Shown here: one piece after another, positions 24,753 through 33,793 of the stretch | Layout of the letters: each line of letters opens with the position of its first letter | How positions within the stretch are numbered: the stretch's first letter is position 1 | Origin: Bacillota bacterium | GTDB taxonomy: Bacteria; Bacillota; Clostridia; Acetivibrionales; DSM-1351 | DNA length: 64,000 nt | Reading direction: 5' to 3' | Assembly: GCA_023400235.1 (NCBI GenBank) | Contig: JAEXFI010000003.1 | Location: 1-64,000, forward strand | Position numbers and translations under genes: made by a program | The notes under the pieces: model-generated | Told to the model about the DNA's origin: nothing | Seen by the model: only the letters and a program-made list of their open reading frames with translations | The model's database searches: none

Positions 24753-25520
24753 GCAGATGTTATTGATTACAAAATCATTGGTGATGATATGCAGATTGTT
24801 GAGGTGGAGCTGGACCCTTCAGAGGGTGTAAGAGCTGAAGCCGGTGCCATGATGTATATGGAAGACGGTATAATGATGCAGACTTCCACAGATGGCGGAG
24901 CACTTAAGGGTTTTAAAAGGATGCTCACCGGGGAGAGCTTTTTCATAACCACCTTTTACAACGCTTCTCCCGCCAAAAGGCATATGGCATTTTCAGCACC
25001 CTATCCGGGCAAGATTATCCCCATAGACCTGCCCAGTGTTGGGGGGAGCTTCCTTTGTCAGAAGGATGCCTTCCTGTGTGCGGCGAATGGCGTGGATATC
25101 GAGGTGGCTTTTACTAAAAAGCTGGGAGCAGGTTTCTTTGGCGGAGAAGGCTTCATACTTCAGAGACTGGTTGGAAACGGCATGGCTTTTGTACATTCAG
25201 GTGGAACCATAATTCAGAAGAATCTCCTGCCAGGGGAAGCCCTCAAGGTGGATACAGGCTGTTTGGTGGCATTTTCACCCAGTGTGGACTATGATATTGA
25301 ATTTGTGGGAGGCTTCAAAAATGCCCTGTTCGGCGGAGAGGGCTTGTTCCTTGCCAAGCTTACAGGGCCGGGGTTGGTTTATCTTCAAAGTCTGCCCTTG
25401 TCAAGACTTGCCGACAGACTTACCTCGGCAGGTGCCAGACACAGGGAGCAGCAGTCCGGAATAGGAGGCATCGGAGGAGGCTTGCTGGGAGGGTTGTTCG
25501 GAGGAGACAACAAGTTCTGA
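24750..25520 (+). CDS. AIM24 / TIGR00266 family protein
   Basis: A beta-rich single-domain protein of the AIM24 (DUF124) family: VEVELDPSEGVRAEAGAMMYME near the start, repeated Gly-rich turns (GAGFFGGEGFILQRLVGNG and NALFGGEGLFLAKLTGPG), and a flexible Gly-rich tail (GIGGIGGGLLGGLFGGDN). No signal peptide is seen. Family members are widespread in bacteria without a proven function; the yeast relative works in mitochondria. The start is ATG 24750, where the duplicated leader ends; an in-frame upstream ATG at 24729 is part of that leader. It is monocistronic. Confidence 0.88.
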   Translation: MADVIDYKIIGDDMQIVEVELDPSEGVRAEAGAMMYMEDGIMMQTSTDGGALKGFKRMLTGESFFITTFYNASPAKRHMAFSAPYPGKIIPIDLPSVGGSFLCQKDAFLCAANGVDIEVAFTKKLGAGFFGGEGFILQRLVGNGMAFVHSGGTIIQKNLLPGEALKVDTGCLVAFSPSVDYDIEFVGGFKNALFGGEGLFLAKLTGPGLVYLQSLPLSRLADRLTSAGARHREQQSGIGGIGGGLLGGLFGGDNKF

Positions 25521-25572
25521 TATTAAAAAGCTTCCGGGTTACCATAAAATCTTATAATATTGGAAAATAATG

Positions 25573-25601
25573 TTGAAATACATAATTATATGTGATATTT
25601 T
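25573..25601 (+). promoter_or_regulatory. Possible promoter of the ECF operon
   Basis: TTGAAA (25573-25578), 17 bases, TATTTT (25596-25601). No TPP, FMN or cobalamin riboswitch is recognisable in the 207-base gap. Confidence 0.4.
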
Positions 25602-25632
25602 AAATATGGCGGGTCCGGTATAGGTATTTCTC

Positions 25633-25670
25633 AAGTCAATTACTATCGGCTGGAAGCCGTAATTGACTTT
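25633..25670. repeat. Palindromic dispersed repeat
   Basis: AAGTCAATTAC and GTAATTGACTT flank TATCGGCT-GGA-AGCC. It is closely related to the palindrome at 23128-23167, each carrying a small deletion in opposite arms. Confidence 0.75.
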
Positions 25671-25728
25671 GGTAAACAGCTTGAACAATATGGCCGGACT
25701 TCAATTTTATATTTAAAGGGGTGTTTAC

Positions 25729-26301
25729 ATGAATGATTTATTTACCAGGAGAAAAGGCCTGGCCATAAAAACCATTGTTGCAATCGGTATTGGAGCCGCT
25801 CTGGTTGTGGCTATTTACCAGGTCAGCATTCCGGTGGGCTTCATACCAAATACAAGACTCCAGTTCAACGCTTCCGTTATTGCCATAATAAGTGCTATTT
25901 TCGGACCGGTGGCAGGTTTGTTTACAGGCTTGATTTCCCATACGCTGGGAGATGCGATATTTTATGGAGGAGTCTGGTGGAGCTGGGTTGCTGCTGATGC
26001 AGTTTACGGTTTCCTGGTAGGATTGACCTTCAAACGTCTGAAAATATCAGAAGGCGGCTTTGGAAGCAAGCAGGCCCTTATATTCAATATAAATCAATTT
26101 CTTGCAAATGCAGTCGCATGGATATTTGTGGCGCCCATACTTGACATTCTTATATATGCCGAGCCTTCGGACAAGGTATTTGCGCAGGGAGTCACGGCAT
26201 TTGCGGTAAACGGGGCAGTGACACTTATCGTTGGAACTATTCTCGCTTTTGCATATTCCAGGATACGCACGGGGAATTCCAGCCTCGAGAAGGAAGCATA
26301 G
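25729..26301 (+). CDS. ECF transporter S component, UPF0397 type
   Basis: Substrate-binding membrane subunit of an energy-coupling-factor importer. It has about five to six helices over 190 residues. Family signatures are KTIVAIGIGAALVVAIYQVS, IPNTRLQFNASVIAIISAIFGPVAGLFTGLISHTLGD and WWSWVAADAVYGFLVG. UPF0397 S components sit with duplicated-ATPase ECF modules; their vitamin or metal substrate is not established. It is the first gene of a three-gene operon, 35 bases before the ATPase. Confidence 0.9.
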   Translation: MNDLFTRRKGLAIKTIVAIGIGAALVVAIYQVSIPVGFIPNTRLQFNASVIAIISAIFGPVAGLFTGLISHTLGDAIFYGGVWWSWVAADAVYGFLVGLTFKRLKISEGGFGSKQALIFNINQFLANAVAWIFVAPILDILIYAEPSDKVFAQGVTAFAVNGAVTLIVGTILAFAYSRIRTGNSSLEKEA

Positions 26302-26336
26302 CTGCAGGCTGCATACTCTTTATCACAGAGGTCATT

Positions 26337-28067
26337 ATGAAAAAAGCTATTATAGAATTTGAAAATTTCTCCTTCAGGTACAGGGTGCAGAAGCAGTCCT
26401 CACTGACAGAAATTAATCTGAAAATATATGAAGGCGAGAAGGTGCTCATTGTGGGCCCTTCCGGCTGCGGAAAATCGACACTGGCCAATTGCATCAATGG
26501 GCTGGTGCCTTTTTCTTATTCAGGAGTAACTGAGGGTTCCTTGAAAATAAAGGGGCAAAATCCTTCTGAGCTTGGAATATTTGGCTTGTCAAAGCTGGTG
26601 GGCACTGTGCTTCAGGATACCGACGGCCAATTTGTAGGTCTTACCGTCGCTGAGGACATTGCATTTTCATTGGAAAACGATTGTGTAGAACAGGAGGAAA
26701 TGAGAAGAAGAGTGGATGAGACCGCTGAAACGGTTGAATTGGCTCAGTTTAAAGGCCATTCTCCTCAGGCCTTGTCAGGGGGACAAAAACAAAGGGTCTC
26801 TCTGGGTGGTGTTCTGGTAGACAATGTGGAGATATTACTTTTTGACGAGCCGCTGGCAAATCTTGACCCGGCAACCGGCAAATACGCAATGGAGCTCATA
26901 GACCGGATACACGAAGAATCAAAGGCGACGGTACTCATTGTGGAGCACAGGCTTGAAGATGTGCTGCATTGCAAGGTAGACAGGATAATAGTCATGTGGG
27001 AGGGCCGGATAATGGCGGACACCACACCCTCACTGCTGCTGGCTTCGGATATATTGAAAAAGGCTGGAATACGTGAACCGTTGTATATTACCTGCTTAAA
27101 ATATGCCGGCTGTGAGATTTCAGCCGGGAGCGGACCTGAAAATATCCGGACGATAGCTTTGGAGGGCATGGAAAAGAACCTTTATGACTGGTATGAGAAA
27201 AAAGGGCCTATACCCGCAGAAGTAAAGCGGGCAAAGCTGCTGGAGCTTAAAAATATAAGCTTTGGATACCAAGGAGGCGACACTGTTCTAAAAGGAGTGC
27301 ATATCGCGGTAAATAAGGGCGAAATGTTAGGGATAGTGGGGCGGAATGGGGCTGGAAAATCCACTCTTTCCAAGCTTATCTGCGGTTTTGAAAGGTCCTC
27401 TGATGGTTCTGTATTTCTGGAGGGAAAGTGTATAGACAAGGATAGCATTGCGGAGAGAGCCCAAAAAATCGGACTTGTCATGCAAAATCCCAACCATATG
27501 CTGTCTAAGCCCATGCTTTTTGACGAGGTGGCTTTGGGACTGGTGACCAGGGGCTGGAAGCAAAAGGAGCTGGAGGAAAGGGTTTATGAGTGCCTGAAAA
27601 TATGCGGGCTTTATGAATTCCGCAACTGGCCTGTTTCAGCCCTGAGCTACGGACAAAAAAAGAGGGTTACCATTGCCTCCATACTCGTATTGAATCCCCA
27701 GATTATCATACTGGATGAACCTACAGCTGGACAGGATTTCAAGCACTATACCGAGTTCATGGAGTTTTTGCTGAAGCTGAACAGGGAAAGCGGCACAACA
27801 ATACTTATGATTACACATGACATGCATCTGTTGCTGGAATATACTCAAAGGGCGGTAGTAATGGCTGAAGGTGCAGTGGTTGCAGATGACGCGCCTGCCT
27901 CCATTCTCACAGATGATGCTATTATCCAGAAGGCGAGCCTGAAGAGGACTTCATTGTACGAGCTGTCCATAAGGGCAGGAATAAGTGATTCCCGTTCCTT
28001 TGTGCAGCATTTTATTGATTATGACAGGAGGGTCAGGTCAAATGTCCAGGTTATTGAGCTACAGTGA
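26337..28067 (+). CDS. ECF transporter duplicated ATPase (EcfA1-A2 fusion)
   Basis: Two ABC ATPase domains on one chain. Domain 1 (about 5-235) has Walker A GPSGCGKST, signature LSGGQKQ and Walker B ILLFDEPLANLD. Domain 2 (about 300-535) has GRNGAGKST, LSYGQKK and IIILDEPTAGQD. In domain 2 the signature has Tyr in place of the first Gly, which is common in this subgroup. It powers uptake through the S and T subunits beside it. The 3' end overlaps the T gene by 26 bases. Start ATG 26337. Confidence 0.94.
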   Translation: MKKAIIEFENFSFRYRVQKQSSLTEINLKIYEGEKVLIVGPSGCGKSTLANCINGLVPFSYSGVTEGSLKIKGQNPSELGIFGLSKLVGTVLQDTDGQFVGLTVAEDIAFSLENDCVEQEEMRRRVDETAETVELAQFKGHSPQALSGGQKQRVSLGGVLVDNVEILLFDEPLANLDPATGKYAMELIDRIHEESKATVLIVEHRLEDVLHCKVDRIIVMWEGRIMADTTPSLLLASDILKKAGIREPLYITCLKYAGCEISAGSGPENIRTIALEGMEKNLYDWYEKKGPIPAEVKRAKLLELKNISFGYQGGDTVLKGVHIAVNKGEMLGIVGRNGAGKSTLSKLICGFERSSDGSVFLEGKCIDKDSIAERAQKIGLVMQNPNHMLSKPMLFDEVALGLVTRGWKQKELEERVYECLKICGLYEFRNWPVSALSYGQKKRVTIASILVLNPQIIILDEPTAGQDFKHYTEFMEFLLKLNRESGTTILMITHDMHLLLEYTQRAVVMAEGAVVADDAPASILTDDAIIQKASLKRTSLYELSIRAGISDSRSFVQHFIDYDRRVRSNVQVIELQ

Positions 28068-28866
28068 CAACGGAAGTCCGGTACACGCCTTGAGCGGCAC
28101 TACAAAATTGCTGTATTTTCTTGTCTGGTCCCTGATAAGCATGATTACATATGACACCAGACTGCTGCTGTTCATGTTTCTTTCCAGCATGGTGGTTTTT
28201 AAGCTGTCCAGAGTGGATTTTAAAGCTGTTTCCTTTGTATTGAAGCTGATACTGGTTTTTTTAAGTATAAATCTCATAGCAATATTTTTATTCTCTCCGG
28301 AAGAGGGGGTAGACATATACGGCAGCAGGACGGTACTGGCAGATTTGTTTGCAAGCTACAGCCTCACAGCCCAGCAGCTGTTCTATGAATTTAATGTGGC
28401 ACTTAAATATTTTACCATAATACCCATCGCCCTCCTTTTCATTCTTACTACCAATCCCAGCGAGTTTGCCTCATCCCTGAACAAGCTTGGACTGAGCTAT
28501 AAGATAAGCTATTCGGTGGCTATTACACTGCGCTACATACCGGATATGCAGAGGGACTATGTAATCGTGTCACAGGCCCAGCAGGCCAGGGGCGTTGACA
28601 TGTCCCGCAAGGTCAGCTTATATAAAAGGATAAAAAATGCTGCGCTGGTGCTGATACCCCTGTTCTTTTCCAGTATGGACAGAATTGATACCATCAGTAA
28701 CGCCATGGAGCTCAGGGGGTTTGGAAAGAAAAGCAGAAGAACCTGGTATGCAGCGGGGAAAATCCAAAGGCGAGACAAGGTGATAATTGTCAGCCTTATT
28801 TGTTTTGCCATACTTTCAATTGCCATAACCTTTGCAGATGGCAGCAGATTTTACAATCCATTCTAA
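28042..28866 (+). CDS. ecfT: ECF transporter transmembrane component EcfT
   Basis: Scaffold subunit that couples ATP hydrolysis to the S component. Four to five membrane helices are followed by the two coupling helices with their Arg motifs: QQARGVDM and MELRGFGKKSR. Start ATG 28042 (MSRLLSYSD) lies behind AGGAGGG and inside the end of the ATPase gene; a longer frame begins at 27985 but has no ribosome site. 275 residues is normal. Confidence 0.93.
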   Translation: MSRLLSYSDNGSPVHALSGTTKLLYFLVWSLISMITYDTRLLLFMFLSSMVVFKLSRVDFKAVSFVLKLILVFLSINLIAIFLFSPEEGVDIYGSRTVLADLFASYSLTAQQLFYEFNVALKYFTIIPIALLFILTTNPSEFASSLNKLGLSYKISYSVAITLRYIPDMQRDYVIVSQAQQARGVDMSRKVSLYKRIKNAALVLIPLFFSSMDRIDTISNAMELRGFGKKSRRTWYAAGKIQRRDKVIIVSLICFAILSIAITFADGSRFYNPF

Positions 28867-28879
28867 TAAGAAGCATGGC

Positions 28880-28956
28880 AAATTCACCTGTTGTGCCTGG
28901 CAGACGGCCTTATGTCAGGGCCTGTCCACCTTGTAACCGGCACAGCAGGTGAATTT
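28880..28956 (+). terminator. Large hairpin after the ECF operon
   Basis: An 18-bp stem, 28880-28897 with 28939-28956 (one T-G pair), encloses a 41-base loop that can itself fold through GGCC sequences. ATTTGT follows. It may be the operon terminator, although the U-tract is poor. Confidence 0.55.
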
Positions 28957-29038
28957 ATTTGTACTGGTAAGCATTGTCTTTGTGCTATAATACATATGTT
29001 GCTGAAAATTACAATGAATATTCTGAGGTCCTACATAA

Positions 29039-29791
29039 ATGATGACTGCAAAAATAGAAGGAAAAAAGCACTATATTCTTAAAGATTTTATAGAAGGGTC
29101 CAGATTAAGTATTCCCATAGCCCTGGGGTATTTTCCTGTATCCTTTACTTTTGGCCTTATGGCTGTCAGAGGAGGTATTCCGGTGTGGATAGTGATACTC
29201 ATATCCATGACAAACCTCACGTCCGCAGGTCAGTTTGCAGGCACAAATCTCATGATTGCAGGAGCGGGTCTTGCGGAAATAGCTGTCACCACCTTTGTAA
29301 TCAACATCCGGTACATGCTCATGTCCCTGTCCCTTTCGCAAAAGCTGGCAAAGGGCGTATCAAATGTGAAGAGATGGATAATGGCTTTTGGCGTGACAGA
29401 TGAAACCTTCACGGTAGCTGCGATGCAAAACAGGGATATATCCTTCTCCTTCATGGCAGGGCTTGAGCTTCTGCCTTATGCGGGCTGGGCTGCGGGTACA
29501 GCAGCAGGAGCAGTGGTGTGCACCCTGCTGCCTGAAACGCTGCAGAACTCAATGGGAATAGCCCTTTACTCCATGTTTATTGCACTGGTAATACCCGCTG
29601 CTAAAAAATCAAAAGCAGCTCTGATAGTGGCAGGCTGTGCAATAGCAATCAGTTCAATACTCAAATGGCTGCCTGTCTTTTCAGCTGTTTCAGGCGGCTG
29701 GAGGATAATCATAGCGACAGTCATGGCCTGTACGCTGGGAGCCCTGCTGTTTCCGCCGGAGGAGCTCCGGCAGGGAGGTGGAGATGAGTAG
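29039..29791 (+). CDS. azlC: AzlC-family branched-chain amino acid exporter, large subunit
   Basis: About eight membrane helices. Family features are the N-terminal RLSIPIALGYFPVSFTFGLMA, SAGQFAGTNLM and NIRYMLMSLSLSQKL. With AzlD it forms an exporter for branched-chain amino acids or analogues. Start ATG 29039; GAGG lies about ten bases upstream. Its end overlaps azlD. Confidence 0.92.
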   Translation: MMTAKIEGKKHYILKDFIEGSRLSIPIALGYFPVSFTFGLMAVRGGIPVWIVILISMTNLTSAGQFAGTNLMIAGAGLAEIAVTTFVINIRYMLMSLSLSQKLAKGVSNVKRWIMAFGVTDETFTVAAMQNRDISFSFMAGLELLPYAGWAAGTAAGAVVCTLLPETLQNSMGIALYSMFIALVIPAAKKSKAALIVAGCAIAISSILKWLPVFSAVSGGWRIIIATVMACTLGALLFPPEELRQGGGDE

Positions 29792-30098
29792 ATTGTTGGC
29801 GGGAGTACTTGTAATGGCACTTGTGACATATTTGCCCAGAGTACTGCCTTTGGCTGTTTTCCAAAACAGAATACGTTCACGATTTCTTACTGCTTTTCTG
29901 AGCTATGTCCCATATGCCGTCCTTGGAGCAATGATTTTCCCAGACATTTTATACTCTACCGGGCACCTGCCGTCGGCAGTGACAGGCCTGGTTATTGCTG
30001 CTGTGCTGGCTTATTTTGAAAGAGGGCTCCTGCAGGTGGCAGTTTGTGCTATTATTGGAGTATATGTTTGTGAACTTATACTTACAGGAATATTCTGA
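29784..30098 (+). CDS. azlD: AzlD-family exporter, small subunit
   Basis: 104 residues with four predicted helices, opening with LLAGVLVMALVTYLPRVLPL, the conserved family start. ATG 29784 lies behind AGGGAGGTGG and overlaps the azlC stop, so the two are translationally coupled. A GTG two codons earlier is within the ribosome site. Confidence 0.92.
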   Translation: MSRLLAGVLVMALVTYLPRVLPLAVFQNRIRSRFLTAFLSYVPYAVLGAMIFPDILYSTGHLPSAVTGLVIAAVLAYFERGLLQVAVCAIIGVYVCELILTGIF

Positions 30099-30190
30099 GG
30101 CTTTCACGACACTGATTGCATATGTTGTTGTATGCCAGTACAGGTCGATTGGTATGGGCTCAAAGCCCAAAGCTCAAAGTTCAAAGCTGA

Positions 30191-30218
30191 TGGTTTCAAC
30201 CCGTAAGTGACTTTATGA
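30191..30218. repeat. Dispersed repeat terminus
   Basis: TGGTTTCAACCCGTAAGTGACTTTATGA-type sequence, the reverse complement of the common end GTCAATTACGGTTGAAACC with three differences. It lies in the gap before glpK. Confidence 0.5.
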
Positions 30219-30273
30219 AATATATTGGAGGCCGTGCAATCGGATTTATTTATTAATCATCAAGGAGGACATT

Positions 30274-31827
30274 ATGCACAAGAGATATATTTTATCGCTG
30301 GACCAGGGAACCACCAGTTCCAGAGCTGTTCTGTTCGATAGCCTTACAGGGCAGATAGCAGGCATGAAGAGTATCCCCTTAAGGCAGATATACCCTCAGC
30401 CGGGCTGGGTGGAGCATGATGCCTCGGAACTGTACGCAGACCAGCTTGAGGCTGTGGCAGGAGCCTTGGAGGAAGCTGCAGTGAGCCCGGAGCAGGTGGC
30501 CTGCATAGGCATAACCAATCAGAGGGAGACTGTGGTGGTATGGGATAAGGATACCGGCAAGCCTGTTTACAATGCCATCGTGTGGCAATGCAGGCGTACC
30601 TCCCACATGTGCGACAGTATGAAAATGAGCGGACTTGCCGGAGATATACGGAAGAAAACAGGTCTGGTAATAGATGCATATTTTTCAGGTACAAAAATAA
30701 GATGGATTCTTGATAATGTGGAGGGAGCAAGGGAGAAAGCCCAAAAGGGCTTATTGCTGACTGGAACCATTGATACCTGGCTGGTGTGGAACCTGTCCGG
30801 AGGTAAGGCCCATGTGACGGATTACTCCAATGCATCCAGAACAATGCTGTACAATATCAGGTAGCTGAAATGGGACACAGAACTGCTTCGGGAGCTTGAT
30901 ATTCCCAGAGAAATGCTCCCTGCAGTTGTACCCTCTGCAGGTATATGTGCCTGTACCCGGTATAGGGCTGAAGCTGGGAAAGCCGACGGAGATTTGGACT
31001 ACAGGGAAAGGAGAATTAGAAGCATTTTGGACTTGGGAATACCCATATCGGGTATGGCCGGAGACCAGCATGCCGCCCTGTTCGGCCAGGCCTGCTTCAA
31101 GCCGGGAGCTGCAAAAAATACCTACGGTACAGGCTGTTTTATACTGATGAACACAGGTAAATCTCCTGTGGAGTCAAAGAACAATCTTCTTACCACTATA
31201 GCCTGGGGACTGGACAAGGAAGTGGAATATGCCCTGGAGGGCAGTGTTTTCAACGCTGGAGCAGCAATCCAATGGCTCAGGGATGAACTGGGCATTATAG
31301 AAAGTGCACATCAGGGGGACCTTGAAGCGGAGCAGGTGGCAGATACCGGAGGAGTATATGTGGTTCCGGCGTTTACCGGGCTTGGTGCTCCGTATTGGGA
31401 TATGTACGCCAGAGGGATTATTGTGGGCTTGACCAGAGGTACCGGCAGAAGGCACATTATAAGGGCTACGCTGGAGGCTATAGCCTATCAGAGCCGGGAT
31501 GTGCTGGAGGCAATGCTGAAGGATTCCAAAATGGAGCTCAATGAACTGAAGGTGGACGGAGGTGCCAGTGCCAGTGATTTTCTGATGCAATTCCAGGCGG
31601 ACATACTAAATATACCTGTAGTCAGACCTGTGATCAGGGAGACTACGGCTATGGGGGCCGCTTATCTTGCCGGACTTGGAGCGGGTATATGGAAATCCCG
31701 GGAGGAAATAGCAAGGGCCTGGAATCTGGACAGAGTATTTGCTCCGTCCAGGGATAAGGAGCAGTTCGATGAATTGTACAAAAAGTGGAAGAAGGCCGTA
31801 GAGCGCTCCTTGAAGTGGGAGGTTTAG
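30274..31827 (+). pseudogene. glpK: Glycerol kinase interrupted by an in-frame TAG
   Basis: Reads as one glycerol kinase in a single frame except for a TAG at 30862-30864. Before it are SLDQGTTSSRAVLFD, ITNQRETVVVWD, NAIVWQCRRT, GTIDTWLVWNL and SNASRTMLYNIR. After it come LKWDTELLRELDIPREMLP, GMAGDQHAALFGQ, TYGTGCFILMNTG, VYVVPAFTGLGAPYWD and VDGGASASDFLMQFQADI. The stop falls where other GlpK proteins have Thr in NIHTLEWD, so one base change explains it. A second oddity is a stretch of about 20 extra residues before the GIPISG segment. Unless suppressed, the gene is dead; the second half begins with a plausible ATG at 30913 but cannot act alone. No glpF or glpD is adjacent. Confidence 0.9.
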
Positions 31828-31960
31828 CCTTTGAAGCGGTCTGATGTATTTCCCTGAGAATGCCACGGAAATGATATAAATTGCAATAAAGAAAAGTATA
31901 CTATATTGGTTTAATGTGTTATAGTAATACAAAAGTGTAGTTTCGCCGGGAGGTTTTTGT

Positions 31961-33259
31961 ATGGATATAAAACAGGTATGTGTCAAGGCCGGTGAGGCAT
32001 CCATAAGGATGGCCGAACTTGACGGTGCTGCCAAAAATATGGCGCTTTCGGCTATTGCCGATGCGCTGGTTGAGAATAAGCATAAGCTTGTTGCTGCAAA
32101 TAATGAGGATATGAAGCGAAGCCGGGAGGAAAATCTGGCAGAGCCTTTGTTAAAGAGACTTAAATTCGATGAAAAGAAAATAGAGGATGTGGTTGAAGGC
32201 ATCAGAAGTCTTATGAGCCTGGAAGAGCCTGTGGGACGGACTCTGCTTTCAACAATGCTGGATGATGGACTGGAGCTCTACAAGGTTACCTGTCCCATCG
32301 GCGTAATAGGTATTATTTTTGAATCCAGGCCCGACGCTCTTGTACAGATTTCCACCCTTTGCCTTAAAAGCGGTAACAGTGTACTTCTCAAAGGCGGACG
32401 GGAGGCCAGGGAAACCAACAGGGCCCTCACCGAAATCATAGAAGGTGCCTCCATTGCGGCAGGCTTGCCGGAGGGCTGGATTACGCTTCTGGAGAGCCGT
32501 GACGATGTAAATGAAATGCTTAAGATGGATGAATACATTGATCTTGTTATTCCCAGAGGGTCAAATGAATTTGTAAGATATATAATGGAAAACTCTAAAA
32601 TTCCTGTCATGGGTCATGCAGACGGAATCTGCCATGTTTATGTGGATAAGGAGGCAGACCTGTCCATGGCTGAAAAGATAACTGTGGATTCCAAAACACA
32701 GTATGTGGCTGTGTGCAATGCTACAGAAACCTTGCTTGTACATGAGGCTATAGCCGGAGAGTTTTTACCTGCACTTAAAGAGGAGTTTGACAGGAGGCAG
32801 GTTGAAATCCACGGAGATGAGGGTACCAGGAAGATTATTGCAGTAAAGGCTGCCCAAGAGACCGACTGGTCTACGGAATATCTGGACTATACTATTTCCA
32901 TTAAACTGGTACGGGATGCGGATGAAGCCATTGAGCACATAAATACTTACGGCTCAGGCCATACCGACAGCATCGTGACGTCAAACAAGCTGACAGCGGT
33001 GAGATTTATGAATCTGGTAGACTCCGGGAATGTTTTCTGGAATGCCTCCACCAGGTTCAGCGATGGTTTCAAATACGGCTTTGGAGCCGAGGTGGGCATA
33101 AGCACCAGCAAGCTTCATGCAAGAGGTCCGGTAGGGCTTGAGGGCTTGTTGAGCTATAAATACATGCTTATTGGAAACGGACATATTGTAGACGACTACG
33201 CAAGCAACAAAAAAAGCTTTAAGCATGTGGGGCTGAAAAAGCAAATAGGAGATTTATAG
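31961..33259 (+). CDS. proA: Glutamate-5-semialdehyde dehydrogenase (gamma-glutamyl phosphate reductase)
   Basis: Second step of proline synthesis from glutamate, NADPH-dependent. Landmarks are PIGVIGIIFESRPDALVQISTLCLKSGNS, LLKGGREA, DLVIPRGSNEFVRYI, the active-site region SKTQYVAVCNATETLLVH with Cys, and HARGPVGLEGLLSYKY at the end. 432 residues is slightly longer than the E. coli enzyme. proB is not adjacent. Start ATG 31961 follows GGGAGG. The RidA gene lies 37 bases downstream and is probably cotranscribed. Confidence 0.96.
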   Translation: MDIKQVCVKAGEASIRMAELDGAAKNMALSAIADALVENKHKLVAANNEDMKRSREENLAEPLLKRLKFDEKKIEDVVEGIRSLMSLEEPVGRTLLSTMLDDGLELYKVTCPIGVIGIIFESRPDALVQISTLCLKSGNSVLLKGGREARETNRALTEIIEGASIAAGLPEGWITLLESRDDVNEMLKMDEYIDLVIPRGSNEFVRYIMENSKIPVMGHADGICHVYVDKEADLSMAEKITVDSKTQYVAVCNATETLLVHEAIAGEFLPALKEEFDRRQVEIHGDEGTRKIIAVKAAQETDWSTEYLDYTISIKLVRDADEAIEHINTYGSGHTDSIVTSNKLTAVRFMNLVDSGNVFWNASTRFSDGFKYGFGAEVGISTSKLHARGPVGLEGLLSYKYMLIGNGHIVDDYASNKKSFKHVGLKKQIGDL

Positions 33260-33296
33260 AATGTCATACAGCATTTGCACAGAAGGAGAGAGGTAA

Positions 33297-33677
33297 ATGA
33301 AAATTGAAACAATAGCTACAGACAAGGCACCTGCCGCAATAGGTCCTTATTCCCAGGCAGTCAGGTGCGGAAACCTTATATACACCTCCGGTGCCATACC
33401 GGTTGACCCTAATAGCGGAGAGGTGGTTGCCGGGGGAGTTGTCCCGCAGGCAGAGCAGGCTCTTAAAAATCTTTCAGAAGTACTTGCAGGTGCGGGAGCA
33501 GGGCTGGAAAATGTGGTAAAGACCACGGTATTTATTAAGGATATGAATGATTTTGCTGCTGTAAACGAGGTTTATAAGAGGTTCTTTACAGGAAGCTTTC
33601 CTGCGAGGTCCTGTGTAGAGGTGGCAAGGCTTCCAAAGGACGTGCTTATAGAGATAGAATGTGTTGCGGTTATATGA
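33297..33677 (+). CDS. ridA: RidA-family imine/enamine deaminase
   Basis: Hydrolyses reactive 2-aminoacrylate-type intermediates released by PLP enzymes. The 126-residue YjgF/Rid fold shows AIGPYSQAVRCGNLIYTSG, a conserved PARSCVEVARLP with the catalytic Arg, and a closing IEIECVAV, as in true RidA. Start behind GGAGAGAGG. Cotranscription with proA is suggested by spacing. Confidence 0.94.
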   Translation: MKIETIATDKAPAAIGPYSQAVRCGNLIYTSGAIPVDPNSGEVVAGGVVPQAEQALKNLSEVLAGAGAGLENVVKTTVFIKDMNDFAAVNEVYKRFFTGSFPARSCVEVARLPKDVLIEIECVAVI

Positions 33678-33726
33678 GCTGCCTCTGCAAAGGCGGCAGC
33701 TGATGAATAAAAAATATATTATTTGA

Positions 33727-33770
33727 GGGGATGCTGAAACTTTTGTGTGTTTCAATATCCCCTTTTATTT
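33727..33770 (+). terminator. Terminator after ridA
   Basis: GGGGAT (33727-33732) with ATCCCC (33757-33762), inner TGAAAC with GTTTCA, followed by TTTTATTTTTTT. The gene on the other strand ends 24 bases later. Confidence 0.85.
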
Positions 33771-33793
33771 TTTTCGAGCATATATTCTTGCAG

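Noticed and set aside
30862..30864. Programmed TAG readthrough such as pyrrolysine in GlpK
   Set aside because: No pyl genes or stem-loop are seen, and the site is an ordinary non-catalytic position in the family; a mutation is simpler.
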